DNA from: Eucommia ulmoides
Lineage: Eukaryota; Streptophyta; Magnoliopsida; Garryales; Eucommiaceae
Direction of reading: 5' to 3'
Length of the DNA: 64,000 bases
Assembly (NCBI GenBank): GCA_016647705.1
Contig: CM028338.1
Location: 35,965,176-36,029,175, forward strand
In this document: positions 59,342 to 64,000 of the stretch, piece after piece
How positions within the stretch are numbered: position 1 is the stretch's first letter
How the letters are laid out: each line of letters begins with the position of its first letter
The notes under the pieces: model-generated
Told to the model about the DNA's origin: nothing
Database searches by the model: none
What the model saw: the letters and a program-made list of their open reading frames with translations, nothing else
Program-made: the position numbers and the translations under genes

Positions 59342-62300
59342 CTAATCAAGAACCTTCAAAGACTTGAACAAAATCTCAACCGCACAATCCAAATCCTGCT
59401 CCGATATAATCAACGGCGGAACAAGCCTCACCACGTTCCCCTTTCCGGCCGTCAACACCAAAAGACCCAAATCTCGACATGAATCAACCAACGGAGAGGC
59501 CGAAACATCCAATTCGATCCCAATGATTAGCCCTAGGCCTCGTACCTCTTTCACATGCGAATTTTCTCCCAATTTTTTAATTAATTTTTCTTTAAAATAT
59601 TCGCCCTTTTTGGAGACGGATGTTAGGAAAAATGGGTTTGAGATTTTTTCGAGAACGGAGATCGCCGCACTGCAAACAAGGGGATTACCGGCGAAAGTGC
59701 TTCCATGATCACCATGGTTTATGGAGGAAGCAATTTTTTCGGTAATGAGGGTGGCTCCGATTGGTAGGCCGCCAGCAAGAGGCTTTGCAAGAGTCATTAT
59801 ATCGGGGAATATGCCATAAGCCTCATGGGCCCACAGATAGCCGGTTCGGCCTAAGCCGCATTGAACCTAAGAGAGAGACTTTCAATCCAAATCATTTTCG
59901 GAATACAAAAATAAACATTTATGTATGAGATAGCATCAAAATGGAGGCCAAGGCCCCTCTCTTAGGTGTTTTTATTCCCCAAAACTGAAAACAGAAACAG
60001 AAATATGGGAAATTATTCTGTTTGTTCAGTATTTCTGTTTCTAATTTTAGAAATCTGAAAATATAAACTTCACTATGAGAGTACCCCAAAAAAATAAAAG
60101 GCCTTTATGTTCTGCTCACAAAATTTTAGAAGAAATTTCAAGAAACGAAACAGAATTGTTCTCAAATTTTATTTTTTTATTCCAATTTTTTTGAGGGAAA
60201 AAAAAACCAAAAAATTGAAGATAAAAACATTAAACAAACGCCACCTGGATATACCTAGGTTCTATCCCGAGATTTTTTAAAACAAATTTCAGAAAAAAGA
60301 ACAGAATTGCTCTGGGAACAGAAATTCTAAACAGGGAACAGACTAGAGAATCCATGTTAATATGTTGTAAGCAGGGGTGGATCCAAGATTTAGGATTTCA
60401 GGGACTAGTGATGATTCTTTTGCCCGTTTGGAGGGTAAATTCACTATCTATATAAAAAAGGGAGGAGTAAGTAAGACCATGATAGATGGAAAAGAAGGTG
60501 GATAGGACACAATCTTTGGATTCAAAATCCAACATTTGTAGGCTAGAGACCATGAAGCATATATTCCTTCTCTCCCCCCCTTAAATGCAGTTTATAGAAA
60601 TTTAGGTTACTTTTTTCTACCGTTTCTGTATTTTTCTTTTTCTGTTCCAGAAAAATGCAGAAGGGAAGAAAAACATGTGTTTTGTTCTGATCCCAGGTTT
60701 TTAACATAAATTTCGGGATCGGAACGAAAACAAAATTTCTTGTTTTTAGTTACAACGATTACATTAAAAAATGCTTATGTAATTTGAAAACAGCCGATCA
60801 AATTTGAGCATGACACGAGTTGAAATCATGAAAACATGAGGCACCGTATGGAAAGTTTTTTTGAGCACTTTATAGAATAAAAAGTTAATTGAACAAAAAA
60901 ATACACTTAATGTGGAAGCAAATCACAAGTACTTTGATGACCTAGAGATCTCAGGGCTATCCACTCAAATGATCTAGAATTTCTTACGCTGCGTTTGGTA
61001 CGCTGAAATGGAATAGAATGGAATAGAATGACAATAGGATTGGAATTAGTATGGTAATAGAATGGAATGATTATTATTATTCCTATGTTTGGTAATTAAA
61101 AGGATTACATGTGGTATTGGAATGACATCAAATGGTAAAATAGTAATTTAATTGAATTTTCAAATTGTATAATTGTTAATTTAATTAAATTTTATTCCAA
61201 TTAAAATATTTGATTATTTGTTTTTTTTTTTTTTTTTGCCGATTATTGATTAAAATCTAATTCCATATAATAGGGATTAACTAATACCAAATTTATCTTG
61301 GTATTGGTTAATCCCATATTTTATGGCATTAGGGAATCCTTGATAATGGGAATGGGATTAAATTTCATGTACCAAACATGGGAATGGAATGACCATTCTC
61401 ATGGCCATTCCAATCCTATCTCGAATCCCGCATACCAAACGCCACCTTACGCTGCGTTTGGTACGTTGGAATGGAATGAAAAGGAATGGAATGACAATAG
61501 GATTGGAATTAGTATGGTAATGGAATGGAAATTACCATTCCTATGTTTGGTGACGAAAGGGATTACATGTGGTATTGGAATGACATCAAAGGGTAAAATA
61601 GTAATTTTATTGAATTTTCAAACGGTATAATAGTTAATTTAATTAAATTTCATTTGAATTTAAATATTTATTTAGTATTTGGTCTCGTTTTTTGGCTAAT
61701 TATTGATCAAAACCTAATCCTATATAACTGGGATTAACAAATACCAAATTTATCTTGGTATTGGTTAATCCCATATTTTGTGGGATTAGGGATTCCTTAG
61801 TAATGGGAATGTGATTAAATCCTATGTACCAAACATAGAAATGGAATGACCATTCCCATGGTCATTCCAATCCAATCTTAAATCCCGCGTACCAAACGCC
61901 ACCTTAGAGTTTTGAGAAAATTTAGATAGAGCAGTCCTAGTCTATCAGTCTCATAAGATATAAAAATCAAAAATTGAAAAACAACTATTTTTCACTTTTC
62001 CCAAAAAAAAAAAAATCATAGATGATTGAAAAAAAATTAGGTGGAGAAGTCTTAATCCATCAATCTCTTATAATACAAAAATTGGAAAAAAAACATAAAA
62101 CCAAAAACAATTATTTGTATTTCTCGAAAAAAAAAAGTTAAAACCAGGTTTTTATTTTTTTTATATATATTTAAAAATACTTTTTTTAAGCAAAAAAATA
62201 CTTAAAAAAAAAGGTTACCAAACGGTGCCTTCTATTATCTTGAATTTTAAAAGTACTTTCTAAGGCGGATAGATGCTACTTCAATTTTGAAGTACTTTTT

Positions 62301-63961
62301 TTTTGGCTGAAAAAAGGTTATCAAACGGTGCTCTAAACAGAGATCAAGACTGCATGAATACGCATTCACAACATAAATATCTCCAAAAACTAATAAATAA
62401 ATGACATCTTACCTCATCAAAAACAAGTAGAGAGCCATTTTCGTCACAAGCATCTCGCAAAGATTTCAAAAACTCCTTTGTCGCACTGTATATCCCACCT
62501 TCCCCTTGAATCGGCTCCACAAAAACAGCAGCAATTCTGCCATTTTTAATCAACTCTATTGCAGCCTTGCTATCCCCATATTCCAAAAAAGTGACTCCGG
62601 GCATTACTGGCTCGAATGGAGTCCTGTAATGCTCTTTGCTCGTCAAGGCAAGGGCACCCATGGTTCTCCCATGGAAGCTGTTCGTGAAGGAAATAAATTC
62701 TGTTGGTGGATCTTTCATATCGGGATGTGTAAATCTTTGGAACTTTCTAGAAAATTTAATAGCGGCTTCGTTTGCTTCTGTTCCCGAGTTTGTGAAAAAG
62801 ACACGGTCAGCAAATGATGAGGCAGTAAGAAGTTTTGCGAGTTCCACCTGCAAAGGAAAATCATAAAGCACCAATTGGCAATGCTTTTTCTATTTTTAAG
62901 TAATTTTTTATAATCAAAAAAAATAAATTGAACAAAATCAAAAGCAAAAAATGAAAGTGTGTTTGCTAACATAGAGAACATATTGCAGTGTTGTCCATAT
63001 AAACAATCTGTTAATCCAAAACAAAATTGTAGACGGTAGAGAATTTAGGTAGATCATAGTTCATCAATTTCTTAAAATATAAAAATCAAACAAATAAAAA
63101 ATTATTTTTTCTTAAAACAAAGTAGTTTTTTATTTTCTTCATTTTTAAAAACAATTTTTAAAACCCAAAACAAACACAACTTTTACTTTTAACTAGTTGA
63201 ATTTTTTTTGGCTCCGCAATCATGGATCTAGATACTCTGCTTGACTCTTTTGTGCTTGATTTGTACCGGGCTAAATCTAACGGATGATAATAGTCGCGTG
63301 TGAAGCTCGGTATTCATCATCCAAATATCATATCACCCACACCAAACACCCAATTCCCTATTTTTTATTTCATTTTATTGTGTTTTAAATTTAGGGTTTC
63401 ACATTATATATATATATATATATATCACAAGTTCTCAATCGAAGCATAGAGTTCTATAGTATACACGTTGCCACCAAAAAATTGAAGGCTCATGAAAAAT
63501 AAAAAAAAATAAAAAAATTATAATTCCAATTTGTTGATTACCTGTGGAAGAGAGTAGTAGACGTTGCTGACATGAGTTAGCTTGTTGGCTTGCTCCTCCA
63601 CCGCCCTCAGCCAGTCAGGGTCACCGTGGCCGAGCGCATTCACGGCGATCCCAGACGTCAAGTCCAAATACTCTCGCCCTTCAACGTCGTACAATCTACA
63701 GCCTTTGCCACTGGAGAGAACAAGAGGAGCTCTTGCGTATGTCCCGACCAAAACCCTACTTTCCTCCTCCATCACATCCTTGCTCCTCAGTCCGGACCCC
63801 GTTTTCGCCAATTCCGGCGACCGCACGTCCACATTGACGCTGGCCGTGACTCGAACGCCGTTGGAATGAACCGGAAAACTCCCTAATCGAAGCTTCGTCG
63901 ACCGGTGGAGATCGATTCCCGGCGAAACCGCACCGTTGAGGAAAAATTGAACCGAGCTCAT
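59342..63961 (-). CDS. WIN1: Acetylornithine aminotransferase, chloroplast (WIN1/ArgD type), 3 exons
   Basis: Minus-strand exons 63,961-63,542 (140 codons), 62,847-62,413 (145) and 59,866-59,342 (174 plus stop) join in frame to 459 aa, all GT..AG and phase 0, full length for the plant enzyme. The first about 60 residues are Ser/Arg/Val-rich and look like a plastid transit peptide. The class-III PLP aminotransferase fold shows TNSGTEAN (159-166), FHGRTMGAL (198-206), [16 protein letters not shown] with Asp284 (cofactor N1) and [16 protein letters not shown] with Lys313 (PLP Schiff base), then GSTFAGNPL (340-348). It transfers the amino group between glutamate and N-acetylglutamate semialdehyde in arginine synthesis. 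Ornithine and GABA aminotransferases share the fold, but the overall match is ArgD/WIN1. No defects are seen. Confidence 0.95.
60984..61449. mobile_element. PIF/Harbinger (Tourist)-like MITE, copy 1
   Basis: The element 60,987-61,446 (460 bp) is flanked by TTA on both sides. Ends CGCTGCGTTTGGTACG and, read inward from the right, GGTGGCGTTTGGTATG form imperfect inverted repeats. The interior is rich in GGAATGGAATG words. No coding capacity. Confidence 0.78.
61447..61906. mobile_element. PIF/Harbinger (Tourist)-like MITE, copy 2
   Basis: The element 61,450-61,903 (454 bp) has the same orientation and the same ends as copy 1 (right end read inward GGTGGCGTTTGGTACG). TTA at 61,447-61,449 is shared with copy 1 and TTA follows at 61,904-61,906. 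The two copies are highly similar throughout. Confidence 0.78.
62848..63541 (-). other. Intron 1 of WIN1 (694 bp)
   Basis: AT-rich, with a TATATA microsatellite at 63,408-63,425. No other features. Confidence 0.8.
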
Positions 63962-64000
63962 GTTTTCGCGAATCGGGAAGAGATATTTCGGAATTTTGAG

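Larger units (their letters stand above)
59867..62412 (-). other. Intron 2 of WIN1 (2.5 kb)
   Basis: Large, AT-rich and repeat-laden: two tandem MITEs (60,987-61,903) and A-rich tracts. Words GTTACCAAACGGTGC and GTTATCAAACGGTGC (62,213 and 62,318) sit at the ends of a short repeated segment, perhaps another small MITE. No coding exon is missing, because the flanking exons join in frame to a standard protein. Confidence 0.75.

Noticed and set aside
63582-63886. Plus-strand frames opposite WIN1 exon 1.
   Set aside because: They are shadows of the GC-rich transit-peptide exon. The minus-strand product is a complete known enzyme.

Overview
This window is nuclear DNA of a flowering plant, most likely a woody eudicot with a transposon-rich genome; I cannot name the species. 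The evidence is two intron-containing host genes with plant-type products, surrounded by plant Ty1/copia, Ty3/gypsy (Tat and Athila types), L1 LINE, hAT, Mutator-like and PIF/Harbinger-like elements. Roughly 90% of the window is mobile-element sequence, nearly all of it decayed.

Layout. 1-15,180: a SIRE/Tork-like copia element on the minus strand, cut by the left window edge. Its gag is split by a 6.0-kb Athila-like non-autonomous element (6,536-12,573) and its gag-protease junction by a solo LTR (3,792-5,286). 15,181-32,637: a Tat-lineage gypsy element on the minus strand, with an antisense additional gene remnant at 15.2-16.3 kb. It carries a solo LTR (17,040-18,425), a 5.3-kb non-autonomous Athila-like element in its protease (23,202-28,472) and another solo LTR in its own 5' LTR (30,826-32,284). 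33,330-36,260: a truncated plus-strand copia element. Several nested joins are confirmed by target-site duplications and by the interrupted reading frame resuming on the far side.

Right half. 38,299-43,500 (+): a five-exon host gene for a 222-aa plant protein with a basic NLS-like stretch, a short coiled coil and a DLNLP (EAR-type) motif. 44,101-45,810: Mutator-like MITE. 46,037-50,272: hAT element with a broken BED-finger transposase, inserted in an LTR-like repeat. 50,630-58,985: L1-type LINE split by a 2.5-kb solo LTR (55,227-57,765). 59,342-63,961 (-): a complete three-exon acetylornithine aminotransferase gene (WIN1/ArgD type, 459 aa, plastid arginine synthesis) with two tandem Harbinger-like MITEs in its large intron.

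Only the two host genes look functional. The retroelement genes carry stops, frameshifts and lost catalytic residues, many of them C-to-T or G-to-A changes, as expected of methylated, silenced repeats. The most unusual pattern is that three different LTR families here each hold a family-specific cluster of short near-palindromes 0.2-0.7 kb inside the LTR. I found no CRISPR, tRNA or rRNA genes.
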